From SZAS-79 sp964599095 (GTDB lineage Bacteria; Pseudomonadota; Gammaproteobacteria; Burkholderiales; SG8-39), in contig CAZREB010000011.1 in the NCBI GenBank assembly GCA_964599095.1, positions 62,001 through 126,000 on the forward strand: a stretch of DNA of 64,000 nucleotides, written 5' to 3'. This document shows positions 17,181-27,200 of this stretch, piece after piece; the first letter of the stretch is position 1, and each line of letters starts with the position of its first letter. Under the pieces are notes generated by a model that was not told the DNA's origin, made no database searches, and worked only from the letters and a program-made list of their open reading frames with translations. A program made the position numbers and the translations under genes.

Positions 17181-18204
17181 CAAGCTCGGCGATCTCCTGT
17201 TGGCCACGCCGATGCTGGCACACTTGAAGGACTGCTTGCCCGAATCGGAAATTCACCTCCTTGCCAACGACTACAACGCGTGGGTCGTCGAAGGGAACAG
17301 GGACATCGACAGGCTTTGGGTGTCGCGTCGCGTCCGCCACGCGGGACGAATCAGCATTGTGGCGGCGATCCAGCACCTCTTGCTGGACGTCGCCTTGAGA
17401 CATGCTCGTTTCGACTGGGTGATTGTCGCCAATGGAGAGGATTCGCCGCGCGCGACCGCAAGAGGGCTCGCAGTGCGTGGCGTGCGCTGCATCGCTTATT
17501 GCAATGACGCTTCAAGATATCCGCGTCTCTCGGATCCCCTTGAGGTGCGGAGGGACCTGCATGAAGCGGACCGGATGGTCGCAATGCTCGCACCGCTCGG
17601 AATTGCGCCACCTGCCGTTCCCAGGGTGCCGAAGTACCGTCTTCCGGCGGGTGCGGCCGAGTTCGCCCGTGAATGGCTTGCAGGGCGCGGCCTGCAGGCG
17701 AACGGATACATCGTATTGGGGCTGGGTGCGCGGCGGCCGAAGAAGCAACCTTCTACCGCACAAATCCTCAGATGGTGCGGGCATTTCAAGGAGTCGCTCG
17801 GACTGGATACGCTATTCATGTGGACGCCCGGCAAGTCCGACAGCGCGCTCTACCCGGGAGACGACGATGTTGCCCAGCCGATCCTTGACCGGCGGTTGCC
17901 TTACATCCACCCGTTTCGAGGCCAGATCCGCGAAGCTCTTGGCTTGATCTGGAGTGCGCGGACCAGCCTTTTCCCGGACAGCGGCTTGATGCATTTTGCC
18001 GCCGCCAGTCCAGGTGGGGTACTCGGATTCTTTGCGGAAACCGACGTGTCGCCCAGCCCAGCCCAGTGGGCACCGCGTGGCATCAGGGCCGACTATCTCG
18101 AGGCGCGAAAGAGCGTCGCCGAGCTCGACGACGCGGAAGTATTTGCGCGGCTCGGGAAAATTCTCAGCGAGCCTGTTTTGTCTCCCGGTATACCGCGGGA
18201 TTGA
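17155..18204 (+). CDS. family 9 glycosyltransferase (heptosyltransferase-like)
   Basis: GT9 protein of 349 residues from the ATG at 17155, beginning MKILVIKRDKLGDLLLATPM. It shares an LLAN-YNA-VVEGN-DID segment, a RRPxxxP segment and the odd PGDDD motif with the GT9 at 12662-13657, pointing to duplication. The donor-side motif is SLFPDSGLMHFAAASPGG. Its last 41 bases overlap, tail to tail, with the DUF4254 gene on the other strand. Function inferred only at the family level. Confidence 0.85.
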   Translation: MKILVIKRDKLGDLLLATPMLAHLKDCLPESEIHLLANDYNAWVVEGNRDIDRLWVSRRVRHAGRISIVAAIQHLLLDVALRHARFDWVIVANGEDSPRATARGLAVRGVRCIAYCNDASRYPRLSDPLEVRRDLHEADRMVAMLAPLGIAPPAVPRVPKYRLPAGAAEFAREWLAGRGLQANGYIVLGLGARRPKKQPSTAQILRWCGHFKESLGLDTLFMWTPGKSDSALYPGDDDVAQPILDRRLPYIHPFRGQIREALGLIWSARTSLFPDSGLMHFAAASPGGVLGFFAETDVSPSPAQWAPRGIRADYLEARKSVAELDDAEVFARLGKILSEPVLSPGIPRD

Positions 18205-18775
18205 GCTTCGGGTCGTTGTACATCTTGAACTGCCGGTAGACCCTGAACCACGCCTCGCCCCGGCCGGCCTCGGCGAGCAGACGGTCGAGGCATCCCGCAA
18301 GGTCCCTGCGTTGCTCGGCGAAGCGGGCGAGCCGCGAACTGCAATTCTCGATATGCGCCTGGTCTACATCTGTACGCAGGGTCTGCAGGCGCATGTGGAA
18401 AATCTTGAGGCTCAGGATGGAAAGGCGGTCCACCATGGAGCCGGCAGTCTCGGAGTTGAGCCGGGCGCCCGGCTCGAGCCTCGACCCGGCAAGGGCCGTG
18501 AGCAGCGCTTCGTCGATGTGCTCGATCGAGTCGTTTCTTTTCTGATTGTACCCGTCGATCGCGCGCTTGTTCGATGCGATCTCGGAATCCGGCACCTGCG
18601 TCCTGCGTGCGAGATCCTCCTCGTCCCACAGCAGGCAGTTGTAGCGATGATTGAGCTCGATCACCTTCCAGACGCCGGAGGCATGACGCGCGACACCGGC
18701 CTTGGCCCATCCCGCCTGCGCGTGGCATCCATCGTGGAACGCGATTAGTTCATCGGAAGACAAGACGGTATTCAT
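18164..18775 (-). CDS. DUF4254 domain protein
   Basis: Conserved protein of unknown function, 203 residues, matching the DUF4254 family by length and by blocks such as VWKVIELNHRYNCLLWDEED, SNKRAIDGYNQKRNDSIEHI and MVDRLSILSLKIFHM. It is all-helical in appearance, with no signal peptide or membrane span. Family members are repeatedly found in LPS-core or polysaccharide clusters, as here, directly after a WaaE-like glycosyltransferase (34 bp downstream of its stop) and close to waaC. The role is unknown; helper or regulator of core assembly is a guess from context. Confidence 0.8.
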   Translation of the reverse strand: MNTVLSSDELIAFHDGCHAQAGWAKAGVARHASGVWKVIELNHRYNCLLWDEEDLARRTQVPDSEIASNKRAIDGYNQKRNDSIEHIDEALLTALAGSRLEPGARLNSETAGSMVDRLSILSLKIFHMRLQTLRTDVDQAHIENCSSRLARFAEQRRDLAGCLDRLLAEAGRGEAWFRVYRQFKMYNDPKLNPAVYRETKQAR

Positions 18776-18809
18776 TTTGGATCAGCCGGTTGAATTGGCT
18801 TGCAGAATG

Positions 18810-19583
18810 TCAGGGAGAGCGGCCTTGCAGCCGATGCAACTCGGCCAGCTTGGCGTACTTCATGAAACTGTTCATGCAGCCGATGACGACGTGGGCCAGG
18901 CCCGGCAACCCGTCGAGGAATCCCAGCCGCAGGAAATACATCTTGACGAACCGGACGGCCGGACTTGCGATCATCTTCACGATTCCTGCGGAACTTCCGC
19001 GCTCGTATAGTTGCTGCGCGGCCAGCGTCGTGTAGCGGTTTTGCTTGTCCATGTACTGCCGCAGGTCTTCGGCCGATTCGTGCATCAGGTCGCCTTCAAG
19101 CGTACCGGGGGTCACCGCATAAAGGACCTTTTCATGCACCGGATCGTCGCTCCAGCGCGCGGACCGGCGGTCGAACAGCCTCAGGCTCCAGTCCGGGTAG
19201 CCCTCGCCGTGACGAAGCCAGCGCCCCATGAATCGGTTGCAGCGCGCCATCCGGAATACCGGCGCAACCGGATTCGAAAGTGCGTCGGCGATACTTTTCG
19301 CCAGGGCCGGCGACACCGACTCGTCCGCGTCGACGCACAAAACCCAGTCGTTGCGCGCGCAATCGACGGCAAACTGCTTTTGCCGGCCGAATCCCAGCCA
19401 TTCCTTCTCGATCACACGGGCGTCGTGCATGCGCGCGATCTCCGGCGTGCCGTCCGTGCTTCCGGAATCGACGACGACGATCTCGTCGCAGAAGCCAAGC
19501 GATTCGAGGCATGCCCTGAGGTACGCCGCGGCGTTCCTAGTGATGAGGACTGCCGAGAGCGGGGTGCGGATTCGATCGGTCAA
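18810..19583 (-). CDS. WaaE/KdtX-like family 2 glycosyltransferase
   Basis: GT2 enzyme of the lipopolysaccharide-core glucosyltransferase type. I prefer the TTG at 19583 (257 residues), preceded by GGGATAA, since it begins just before the conserved SAVLITRNAAAYLRACLESL; the longer frame to 19676 adds 31 residues that look like leader. Other motifs are DEIVVVDSGSTDGT, the metal-site region WVLCVDADESVSPALA and DWSLRLFDR. In known systems WaaE adds glucose to heptose I of the inner core; location beside waaC and waaA fits. The exact sugar here is inferred. Confidence 0.85.
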   Translation of the reverse strand: MTDRIRTPLSAVLITRNAAAYLRACLESLGFCDEIVVVDSGSTDGTPEIARMHDARVIEKEWLGFGRQKQFAVDCARNDWVLCVDADESVSPALAKSIADALSNPVAPVFRMARCNRFMGRWLRHGEGYPDWSLRLFDRRSARWSDDPVHEKVLYAVTPGTLEGDLMHESAEDLRQYMDKQNRYTTLAAQQLYERGSSAGIVKMIASPAVRFVKMYFLRLGFLDGLPGLAHVVIGCMNSFMKYAKLAELHRLQGRSP

Positions 19584-19694
19584 GAAGTTATCCCGTATAA
19601 TCGTACGGACCTGCGGGTTGCATTTTAGCCCACACCCGTTCCCCGGCTTCGGGATGTACCTCGCGGTGCGCTCCATCTTTCATCGCCGATCGCC

Positions 19695-20642
19695 ATGCGA
19701 ATCCTGTTTGTCAAAACATCTTCGCTTGGTGACGTGCTCCACCATTGTCCTGCGGTCAGCGACGCTCGGTATCGGTTCCCCGAGGCGGCGATCGACTGGG
19801 TTGTCGAGGAGTCGTTTGCGGGGATCGCGGAAATGCATCCAGCTGTGCGTCGCGTCGTCCCGGTGGCCATCAGGCGCTGGCGCAGACGGATCGCAAGCCC
19901 CTCCGCCTGGATGGAACTGCGCGAATTCCGGCGCGCGCTACGCAGCGAGTCCTACGACTGCGTGATCGATACGCAGGGCCTGCTCAAAAGCGCGTTGATC
20001 GCGTCTCAGGCCCGCGGTACGACGCACGGTTTCGATGCATCGAGCGCTCGGGAGCCGCTCGCGAGCCGGTTCTACGATTTTAGCCACCGGATATTGCGCG
20101 AAATGCACGCAGTCGAGCGCAATCGCACGCTTACTGCCATGGCGCTCGGTATCGAGCAGGCCTCGATTTGCGATTACGGTTTGCGGGCCCCGCACGGGGT
20201 TCCGGTGCCTGTGCCTTCGCGCTACTGCGTAATGCTCAGCATGACCAGCCGGGCCGACAAGCTCTGGCCCGAACCGCATTGGGTGGAACTCACAAGAGTC
20301 CTGTCTGCCGCGGGGCTGGTGAGCGTGTACCCGTGGGGAAACGCGTCCGAGCAGGCGCGCTGCCGGCGGATCGTGGAAGCGGCCGGTTCCGGCGTCGTGC
20401 CCCGTGCGATGTCGCTGGGGGAGCTTGCGAGTGTCATCTCGGCGTCCCAGGTGGTGATCGGCGTGGACACTGGCTTGTCTCACCTGGCCGCCGCGCTTCG
20501 CGTTCCCGTGGTTGGTCTGTACTGCGGCAGCGAACCGAGGCTCACGGGCCTGTACGGCAGCGGGAAGTTCAGGAATCTCGGCCGGCCCGGCGAAACCCCG
20601 TCCGTCGGCGACGCGGCGTCCGCAATCGAGGCGTTCGCCTGA
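19695..20642 (+). CDS. waaC: lipopolysaccharide heptosyltransferase I
   Basis: Adds the first L-glycero-D-manno-heptose to Kdo of lipid A on the cytoplasmic face. 315 residues, beginning MRILFVKTSSLGDVLHHCPA, the hallmark of WaaC, with YDCVIDTQGLLKSAL near 93-107 and the donor-site motif VVIGVDTGLSHLAAALRVP followed by GLYCGSEP. The stop overlaps the waaA start (TGATG). A TATAAT at 19596-19601 lies about 95 bases upstream and may serve as its -10, although no clear -35 pairs with it. Confidence 0.93.
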   Translation: MRILFVKTSSLGDVLHHCPAVSDARYRFPEAAIDWVVEESFAGIAEMHPAVRRVVPVAIRRWRRRIASPSAWMELREFRRALRSESYDCVIDTQGLLKSALIASQARGTTHGFDASSAREPLASRFYDFSHRILREMHAVERNRTLTAMALGIEQASICDYGLRAPHGVPVPVPSRYCVMLSMTSRADKLWPEPHWVELTRVLSAAGLVSVYPWGNASEQARCRRIVEAAGSGVVPRAMSLGELASVISASQVVIGVDTGLSHLAAALRVPVVGLYCGSEPRLTGLYGSGKFRNLGRPGETPSVGDAASAIEAFA

Positions 20643-21904
20643 TGCTGCGCGCAGCCTATTCGCTTGCGCTCTGGATTGCGTTGCCGCTGGTAGCGCTGAA
20701 GCTCTGGCTTCGCGGCCGGCGCGAACCCGGATATCGGCAGGGCGTAGGCGAACGCTTCGGCCGCTATGCATTTAGGGCCCAAGCCCCCGTGATATGGCTG
20801 CATGCGGTGTCCGTCGGCGAAGTGCGCGCAAGCGTTCCCCTTGTCAGCGCGCTTCGGGCCGAATATCCGACCCATGTGATGCTCATCACGTGCATGACCG
20901 CGGCCGGTCGGGAGGCGATCGACCAGGTGTACGGTGAAAGCGTGCTTGCGGCCTTCCTGCCGTACGACTACCCGTTCGCCGTGCGCCGGTTCCTCGATCA
21001 TTTCCGGCCCCGCCTGGGCGTGTTGATGGAGACCGAAATCTGGATCAACCTTCTCGCCGAATGCCGGAGGCGATCGCTCGGAATGGTTCTCGCCAACGCA
21101 CGCATGTCGCTGCGTTCGGCGCAGGGATACCGCCGGTTGTCGGCGCTTACGCGCCCGGCCTTCGAGAGCCTGGCGATTGTGTGCGCACAGAGCGAGGCGG
21201 ATGCAAACCGGATCGCAGCGCTCGGCGCGCACAGGGTCGAAGTGTGTGGGAACCTCAAGTTCGATGTCCGGCTGGACGACCGCCTGCTCGCGGCCGGCGC
21301 CGCCCTCCGGACGTCGCTGGCGCGCGAGAAAGTCCTTGTTCTCGCAAGCACACGCGACGGCGAGGAAGCCCTGCTCCTGCAGGCCCTTCGCGCAACGAAC
21401 CCCGGGGACGTCTTCGTCATCGTGGTTCCGCGACACCCCCAGCGGTTCGAAGACGTGGCTGTGCTGCTTGAATCGGCGGGACTCGCGTTTTCGCGGCGAA
21501 GCGACGGTGGTCCGGTGACCGGCCGGCAGGTGCTCCTCGGCGATACGATGGGTGAGATGCCCGCCTACTATGCCGCCGCTGACGTGGCGATCATCGGCGG
21601 CACGCTGCTTCCATATGGCGGCCAGAACCTGATCGAGGCGAGCGCGGCCGGCGTGCCGGTGATCCTGGGCCCGCATGTCTACAATTTCGGCGAGGCAGCA
21701 CGGCAGGCAGTGGCTTGCGGTGCCGCTCTCCAGGTGGGAGACGCGGCCGAAGCCATCAGGCTGGCCGTCGCTCTCCTTGGCGATCCGGGTCGGCTGGAAG
21801 CGATGCGCAAGGCCGGCCTCGCTTTCTGTGCCTCGCATCGGGGCGCCACCCGCCAGCACGTGGAGGCGATCCGCGCGCTCCTCGCTGGCAGCGAGACCGC
21901 CTAG
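20642..21904 (+). CDS. waaA: 3-deoxy-D-manno-octulosonic acid transferase
   Basis: Transfers Kdo from CMP-Kdo to lipid IVA, the first sugar step of LPS core. The ATG at 20642 overlaps the waaC stop and gives 420 residues, normal for the family. An N-terminal hydrophobic anchor (LALWIALPLVALKLWL) is followed by WLHAVSVGEVRASVPLV with the catalytic Glu, then LMETEIWINLL, and the C-terminal IIGGTLLPYGGQNLIEASAAG that binds CMP. The stop TAG shares the four bases CTAG with the stop of the TolC-like gene on the opposite strand. Mono- or bifunctional Kdo transfer cannot be told from sequence. Confidence 0.95.
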   Translation: MLRAAYSLALWIALPLVALKLWLRGRREPGYRQGVGERFGRYAFRAQAPVIWLHAVSVGEVRASVPLVSALRAEYPTHVMLITCMTAAGREAIDQVYGESVLAAFLPYDYPFAVRRFLDHFRPRLGVLMETEIWINLLAECRRRSLGMVLANARMSLRSAQGYRRLSALTRPAFESLAIVCAQSEADANRIAALGAHRVEVCGNLKFDVRLDDRLLAAGAALRTSLAREKVLVLASTRDGEEALLLQALRATNPGDVFVIVVPRHPQRFEDVAVLLESAGLAFSRRSDGGPVTGRQVLLGDTMGEMPAYYAAADVAIIGGTLLPYGGQNLIEASAAGVPVILGPHVYNFGEAARQAVACGAALQVGDAAEAIRLAVALLGDPGRLEAMRKAGLAFCASHRGATRQHVEAIRALLAGSETA

Positions 21905-23247
21905 AACTGGAGGGCCTTGTTGACCTCGTCGAGGTCTTCCTCGCGGAGGCTTCCGGCGGCCGCCTTGAGTTTCAGGTAGTTCGTGATGGTGTTATAGCGG
22001 GCTGTTGCAAGGTCACGCCGGGTCGAGAAGAGTTGCTGCTGGGCGTTGAGAACGTCGATATTGATCCGGACGCCGACTTCGTAGCCCAGCTTGTTCGAAT
22101 CCAGCGCGCTCTGGCTGGAAACGAGCGCAGCCTCCAGGGCCGTGATCTGAGCAATGCCGTTGATCACGCCGAGATAGGACTGCCGCGAAGACAGCGCACT
22201 TGTGCGGCGCGCGTTTTCGAGGTCCTGCTTGGCTTTTTCGTAATTTGCGCTGGCTTCCCTCTCGCGCGACGAAAGTGCGCCGCCTTGGTACAGCGGCACG
22301 CTGACCTGGAGGCCGACCGACGTTGGGGTCAACAGGCTGCCGGTCGCGGAGATATTCGATCCGGTTTGGTTGGTCTGCCCGATGGACGCGACCAGGTCGA
22401 GCGTCGGATAGTTTGCCGATCGGGTGCGCTTGATCTCCAGGCCTGCGATTTCGCTTGCCGCCTCCTGGATCAGCACCGGGAAGCTCTGCTTTTCGGCGAT
22501 TTCAACCCAGCTTTGCATACTGTTCGGGTTGGGCGGTGAGAGTTTCACGTCGCTGCGCAGAGGCTTCAACTTGTCGTAGGCCTTGCCGGTCACCTGCTGA
22601 AGCGTGCGCTGCTTGACTTCGAGGTCGTTTAGCGCCGAGATCTCCTGCGCCGCGTTCAAGTCGTAGCGCGCCTGCGCTTCATGGGTGTCCGTGATGGTCG
22701 CGGTGCCTACTTCGAAATTGCGCTTTGCCTGGGCGAGTTGTTCGGATATCGCGGCCTTCTGGGCGCGCACCAGCGCCAGCGTGTCCTGTGCCGACAGGAC
22801 GTCGAAATAAGCCTGTGCGGACCGGATGACGAGGTCCTGGGCCGCCTGCCCGAAAACGGCCTCGGCCTGGCGGACCTGGAATTCGGCCTGCTCGTACTGC
22901 GCCTTGTTCTGCGGACGATAGAGCGGCTGGGAAAACGTGATCTGATAGGTCGTCGTGTTGAAAGTACGCGTCGTTGCGGGTGCCGGATTCGGCCCGCGTC
23001 CATCGATGTCGAGGTTGGTCCGGGTAGCGCTCGAAGTGAGCCCGACGCTCGGCAGGATCAGCGAGCGTCCTTGCGGGAGCTTTTCCAGGCCTGCCTGGAG
23101 CGCATAGCGGGCCGCGCCATATTGAGCGTCGTAACTTCGAGCGTCGCGGAACACCTGCTTCAGGTCCTCTGCGCCGGAGAGCAACGGGCAGCCGGTCGCG
23201 AACGCGAACGCGCAGAGGGCCGCAAGTCTGTTGAAACGGAAGATCAT
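21901..23247 (-). CDS. tolC: TolC family outer-membrane channel
   Basis: Outer-membrane exit duct of an efflux or secretion system, 448 residues. A signal peptide covers about residues 1-26 (LAALCAFAFATGCPLLSGA). The mature part shows two long helical repeats with TYQITFSQPLYRP and VGLQVSVPLYQGGALSSRE in matching positions and the typical SYLGVINGIAQI and LGYEVGVRINIDVLNAQQQL near the end. It is the last gene of the operon tetR-adaptor-pump-PIMT-rhodanese-tolC, 21 bp after the rhodanese, so it most likely completes the RND pump encoded here. Confidence 0.92.
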   Translation of the reverse strand: MIFRFNRLAALCAFAFATGCPLLSGAEDLKQVFRDARSYDAQYGAARYALQAGLEKLPQGRSLILPSVGLTSSATRTNLDIDGRGPNPAPATTRTFNTTTYQITFSQPLYRPQNKAQYEQAEFQVRQAEAVFGQAAQDLVIRSAQAYFDVLSAQDTLALVRAQKAAISEQLAQAKRNFEVGTATITDTHEAQARYDLNAAQEISALNDLEVKQRTLQQVTGKAYDKLKPLRSDVKLSPPNPNSMQSWVEIAEKQSFPVLIQEAASEIAGLEIKRTRSANYPTLDLVASIGQTNQTGSNISATGSLLTPTSVGLQVSVPLYQGGALSSREREASANYEKAKQDLENARRTSALSSRQSYLGVINGIAQITALEAALVSSQSALDSNKLGYEVGVRINIDVLNAQQQLFSTRRDLATARYNTITNYLKLKAAAGSLREEDLDEVNKALQF

Positions 23248-23268
23248 GATCTTGCTCTCTGCCTTTGC

Positions 23269-23586
23269 TCAGTAGGTCGGCATGGTGGGGTCGACTGATC
23301 GGGCCCACGCGTCGACGCCGCCCGCCAGGTTATGGACATTCCCGAATCCCTGGCGCTCGAGGAACGCCGCGACCTGCATGCTGCGACCACCATGGTGGCA
23401 GATCACGACGATCTCCGAACCCGGGTCGAGTTCGGTGAACCTGGACGGGATCTCGCGCATCGGGATCAGCGTCGACCCTTCGATGCGCGCAGTCTGGAAT
23501 TCCCACGCCTCGCGCACGTCAAGCAGCCGAAGCTGACGGCCGCCGGCAAGCTCTGCCTTCAATTGCACCGGCAAGATATTCTTCAT
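23269..23586 (-). CDS. single-domain rhodanese-like protein
   Basis: Small sulfurtransferase-type protein of 105 residues from the ATG at 23586, two bases after the PIMT stop. The active-site loop is intact: VVICHHGGRSM with the catalytic Cys, preceded by LRLLDVREAWEFQTARIEGS. Cytoplasmic, since no signal peptide is seen. An upstream extension to 23685 is open but overlaps the preceding gene and is not conserved in character. It sits inside an efflux operon between the PIMT-like gene and tolC; its role there is unknown. Confidence 0.9.
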   Translation of the reverse strand: MKNILPVQLKAELAGGRQLRLLDVREAWEFQTARIEGSTLIPMREIPSRFTELDPGSEIVVICHHGGRSMQVAAFLERQGFGNVHNLAGGVDAWARSVDPTMPTY

Positions 23587-23588
23587 TT

Positions 23589-24254
23589 TCAGAATTCGAA
23601 TCGCGAGGGACGCTGCGCGTTCTCGAGCGGGGGGATTGCCGTGTCGAACAACTCGGCGCTCGCGAACATTCCGGGGCCCGTGCACGACACCAGTTTGGCC
23701 ACCATCACCGGGGCATCGCCGACGATTGCGAACAGTCGGCCGCCTGGGGCCAGCTGGTCCAGGAGTGACTGCGGGAGCACTGGCGTCGAGCCAGTGAGCG
23801 CGATTGCGTCATATGGTGCCTGCGCGGGCCAGCCCCTCGCGGCATCGCCTATCTCGAGCGAGATGTTCTCCACGCCGTGCCGCGCAAGGTTGCTGCGCCC
23901 GAATTCGGCCAGTCGTGGATTGATCTCGACTGAAAGCACATGGGCCGCGCGGTGAGCGAGCAGGGCTGTCAGGTATCCGCTGCCGGTGCCGACTTCGAGC
24001 ACGCGATCGGCTTTCTTCAATCCCAGCGCCTGGACAATGCGCGCCTCCATCTTGGGCGGCATCATTCGCTCGCCGGGCTTAGCTCCGGCGCCGATCGGGA
24101 TCTCCATGTCCGTAAAGGCAAGCGCGCGATAGACCGCCGGTACGAAATCCTCGCGAGGTACCACGTACAGGAGGTCGAGCACGTCCTGATCCAGCACCTC
24201 CCACGTTCGGATCTGCTGTTCGACCATGTTGAAGCGGGCCTGCTCGAAATTCAT
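23589..24254 (-). CDS. protein-L-isoaspartate O-methyltransferase family protein
   Basis: SAM-dependent methyltransferase of the PIMT family, 221 residues from the ATG at 24254 (MNFEQARFNMVEQQIRTWEV). Starts at 24278 and 24263 are also open. It has VPREDFVPAVYRALAFTD, the region where true PIMTs bind the damaged residue, and VLEVGTGSGYLTALLA for SAM. This short subgroup, found beside rhodanese and tolC genes in betaproteobacteria, diverges from classical Pcm, so isoaspartate repair is likely but not certain. It follows the RND pump closely: the pump stop is at 24275, so the longest start would overlap it. Confidence 0.85.
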   Translation of the reverse strand: MNFEQARFNMVEQQIRTWEVLDQDVLDLLYVVPREDFVPAVYRALAFTDMEIPIGAGAKPGERMMPPKMEARIVQALGLKKADRVLEVGTGSGYLTALLAHRAAHVLSVEINPRLAEFGRSNLARHGVENISLEIGDAARGWPAQAPYDAIALTGSTPVLPQSLLDQLAPGGRLFAIVGDAPVMVAKLVSCTGPGMFASAELFDTAIPPLENAQRPSRFEF

Positions 24255-24274
24255 CGGAGCCATGGTTCGTCCGG

Positions 24275-27200
24275 TCATTGCGAAGGAAGGACGCCAAGTT
24301 TACCAAAGCATCGCCTCGCCCATTCGGCCAAATCGTCCAGATAGGTGTAGATCACCGGCACGACGACCAGCGTCAGCAGGCTCGACGTAATGACCCCGCC
24401 GATCACCGCCTGCCCCATCGGGGAGCGTTGCTCGCCGCCCTCGCCCAGCCCGAGCGCCAGCGGGACCATGCCGAAGATCATCGCAAGCGTGGTCATCAGG
24501 ATCGGCCGCAGCCGGATGCGGCCCGCTGCCAGCACGGCGGCGCGGCGGCCGGCGCCGGCCTTGCGTTCCTGGTTGACGAAATCGACCAGCAGAATCGCGT
24601 TCTTTGTGACCAGACCCATCAGCATGATGAAACCGATGATGGAGAAGATATTGAGCGTCGAGCGAAACAGCATCAGCGCGAGGATCACCCCGATCAGCGA
24701 GAGCGGCAGGGACATCATGATCGCGACCGGCTGGAGGAAACTCGCGAACTGGGACGCGAGTATCAGGTAGATGAACACGATGGCGAGGACCAGCGCCTGG
24801 CCGGCAAAACTCATCGATTCCTGGATGTCCTTGGAGGATCCTCCCATCGTATAGCGATAGCCCGGCGGGAGCGGGATGCCGTCGAGCTTTCCGCGCATGT
24901 CCTGTGCAGCGTCTCCGGCAGCGCGGTTGAATACGTTTGCGGTCACCAGCACCTCTCGCAACTGCTCCTTGCGATTGATCTGTTGGGCGCCGCTGGCGTT
25001 GCCTATTGTGGCAATCTCGCGCAATGTAACCATCCTGGGGGAACCGGCCGCATCGGTCTGGTTGCTCGTCAACGGGACCCGCGCAAGGTCTTCAGGGCGA
25101 GCGCGATCAGCGCGGGCGAGGCGCACCTGTACGTCGTAATACTGGTCGTCGGGTCCGCGCCAGTTGCCGACCGCTTCACCGGCGAGAAGCGGCCGCAGCG
25201 CGGCCGCCACCTGCCCGATGCCGACACCGAGGTCGCTGGCCAGTTCGCGCTTCACTTCGACCGAAAGCTGCGGCTTGGCCGCTTTGTTGGAGGATTCCAC
25301 ATCCACCGCGCCAGGGACTTCGCGCATCGCGGCCATGACCTGCCGGGCAATGCCGTCGAGCAGGTCCCTGTCCTGACCGAGGATCGAGACCTGGAGGGGT
25401 TTGCCGCTGGAAACCGACTTGTAGGCCCCGATCTGCGTCAGTTCGATTCCGGCGATGCGCCCGAGCCGCTCGCGCATAGGCTGGGTCAGGGCCGATTGCG
25501 AGCGATTCCGCTCCTTGCGGGGAACCAGCTGCACGAAAATGTTGACGCTGTTCTTTCCCTGGGCAAAACCGGTATTGATCGTGGCATAGGTGTATCGCAC
25601 CTCCCGAAACTCGCGCAGCACCGCTTCCGCTTGGCGGGCCTTTTGGGTCGACAGTTCGAGCGAGGAGCCGACCGGAGTGGTGAACTGCACCTGCAGTTCC
25701 GACAGGTCCGGCTCGGGGACGAACTCTGTGCCGACGAATTTCATCAGCGGAAAACTGCCGAAGAATGCGACCACCGCGATCGCGAGAACGGTCTTGCGCC
25801 GTGAAAGGCTCCAACCCAGCAGCCTTTCGTAGCGGGCCGAGAACCTTTCCATAAGGCGGTGGAACCAGGCGAGCAGGCGGCCGAGAGGCCCGGCGCTGAA
25901 TTTCCCCTCCGCCTGCGGGTCGTGCCAGATCGACGAGAGCATCGGGTCGAGCGTGAAGCTGACGAACATCGAGATCAGCACTGCCGCCACCACGGTCAGG
26001 CCGAATTGGTGGAAGAAGCGCCCGATGATCCCGCCCATGAAACCGACCGGCAGGAAGACCGCCACGATCGAGAATGTCGTCGCCAGAACCGCCAGGCCGA
26101 TTTCGCGCGTGCCTTCGAGCGCGGCGGCGTGGTGATCCTTGCCCATCGCCACGTGCCGGACGATGTTCTCGCGGACCACGATGGCATCGTCGATCAGCAG
26201 GCCGACCGACAGCGACAACGCCATCAACGTGAGGACGTTGAGCGTGAACCCGAATGCGTAGATGAACAGAAACGTTCCGATCAGCGCGATCGGCAGAGTG
26301 AGCCCGGTGATCACTGTGCTGCGCCACGAAGCCAGGAACAGAAACACGATCGCAATGGTCAGCAGCGCCCCTTCGAAAAGCGTCGTCTTAACGTCGGCAA
26401 CCGAATTGCGGATTCCCATCGAGGCATCCCGCACGATGCCGACCTTGACGTCCGCAGGCACCAGACCCTTGAGGTCGGCTACGACGCGCCGGACGCCGTC
26501 GACGACGGCAATCGTGTTCTCGCCTTGCGACTTGATGATGTCGATCGAGATCGCGCGCTCGCCGTTCACCAGCGCGATCGTCTCTTCCTCCTGCTGGCCG
26601 TCCTCGATGTCTGCGACCTGGCCGAGGGTCACCGCCTTGCCGCCACGGCGCGCCACGATCAGGTTCTGGAAGTCGCGCGGGTTGGCCACGCGCGCCTTGA
26701 TCTGGACGATTTTTTCCTGGGTTTGCGTGGTGATGGCGCCTGCGGGCAGTTCCTGATTCTCCGTCTGCAGCGCCCGGACCACCTGGTCTGCACCGATCTT
26801 CTGTGCCTCCATGTCTTCCAGCCGGAGGTAGACCTTGATCTCGCGTTTCACGCCGCCCACGAGGGTGGCCTGCCCGACCCCGCCCACATTTTCGAGCCGC
26901 TTCTTGATGACCTGGTCGGCGAGCGTCGAGAGTTCCCGCAGGCTTCGGCCCGACGCGGTCACCGACACCGAGACGATCGGGTAATCGTCCGGGTTGAAGC
27001 GGGAGATCCGCGGCTCCTTGATCTCGTCTCGGAAGACCGGCTTAAGGATCGCGATCTTTTCGCGCACATCTTGTGCAGCGATTTTCGGCTCGATGCTGAG
27101 GTCGAACTCGATGATGACGACCGAAAGGCCTTCGTAGGAACGCGACGAAAGCGTCTTGATCCCGCTGATGGTATTGACCGCCTCCTCGACCTTGCGCGTG

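Noticed and set aside
23586..23685. Upstream extension of the rhodanese gene to 23685
   Set aside because: It lies inside the PIMT gene and adds 33 residues with no conserved character; the ATG at 23586 follows the PIMT stop by two bases.
24278..25804. Long plus-strand open frame (508 codons) opposite the RND pump
   Set aside because: It mirrors the coding frame of a clear RND transporter; composition is His/Arg/Asp-rich and no domain is visible. Long antisense frames are normal in GC-rich DNA.
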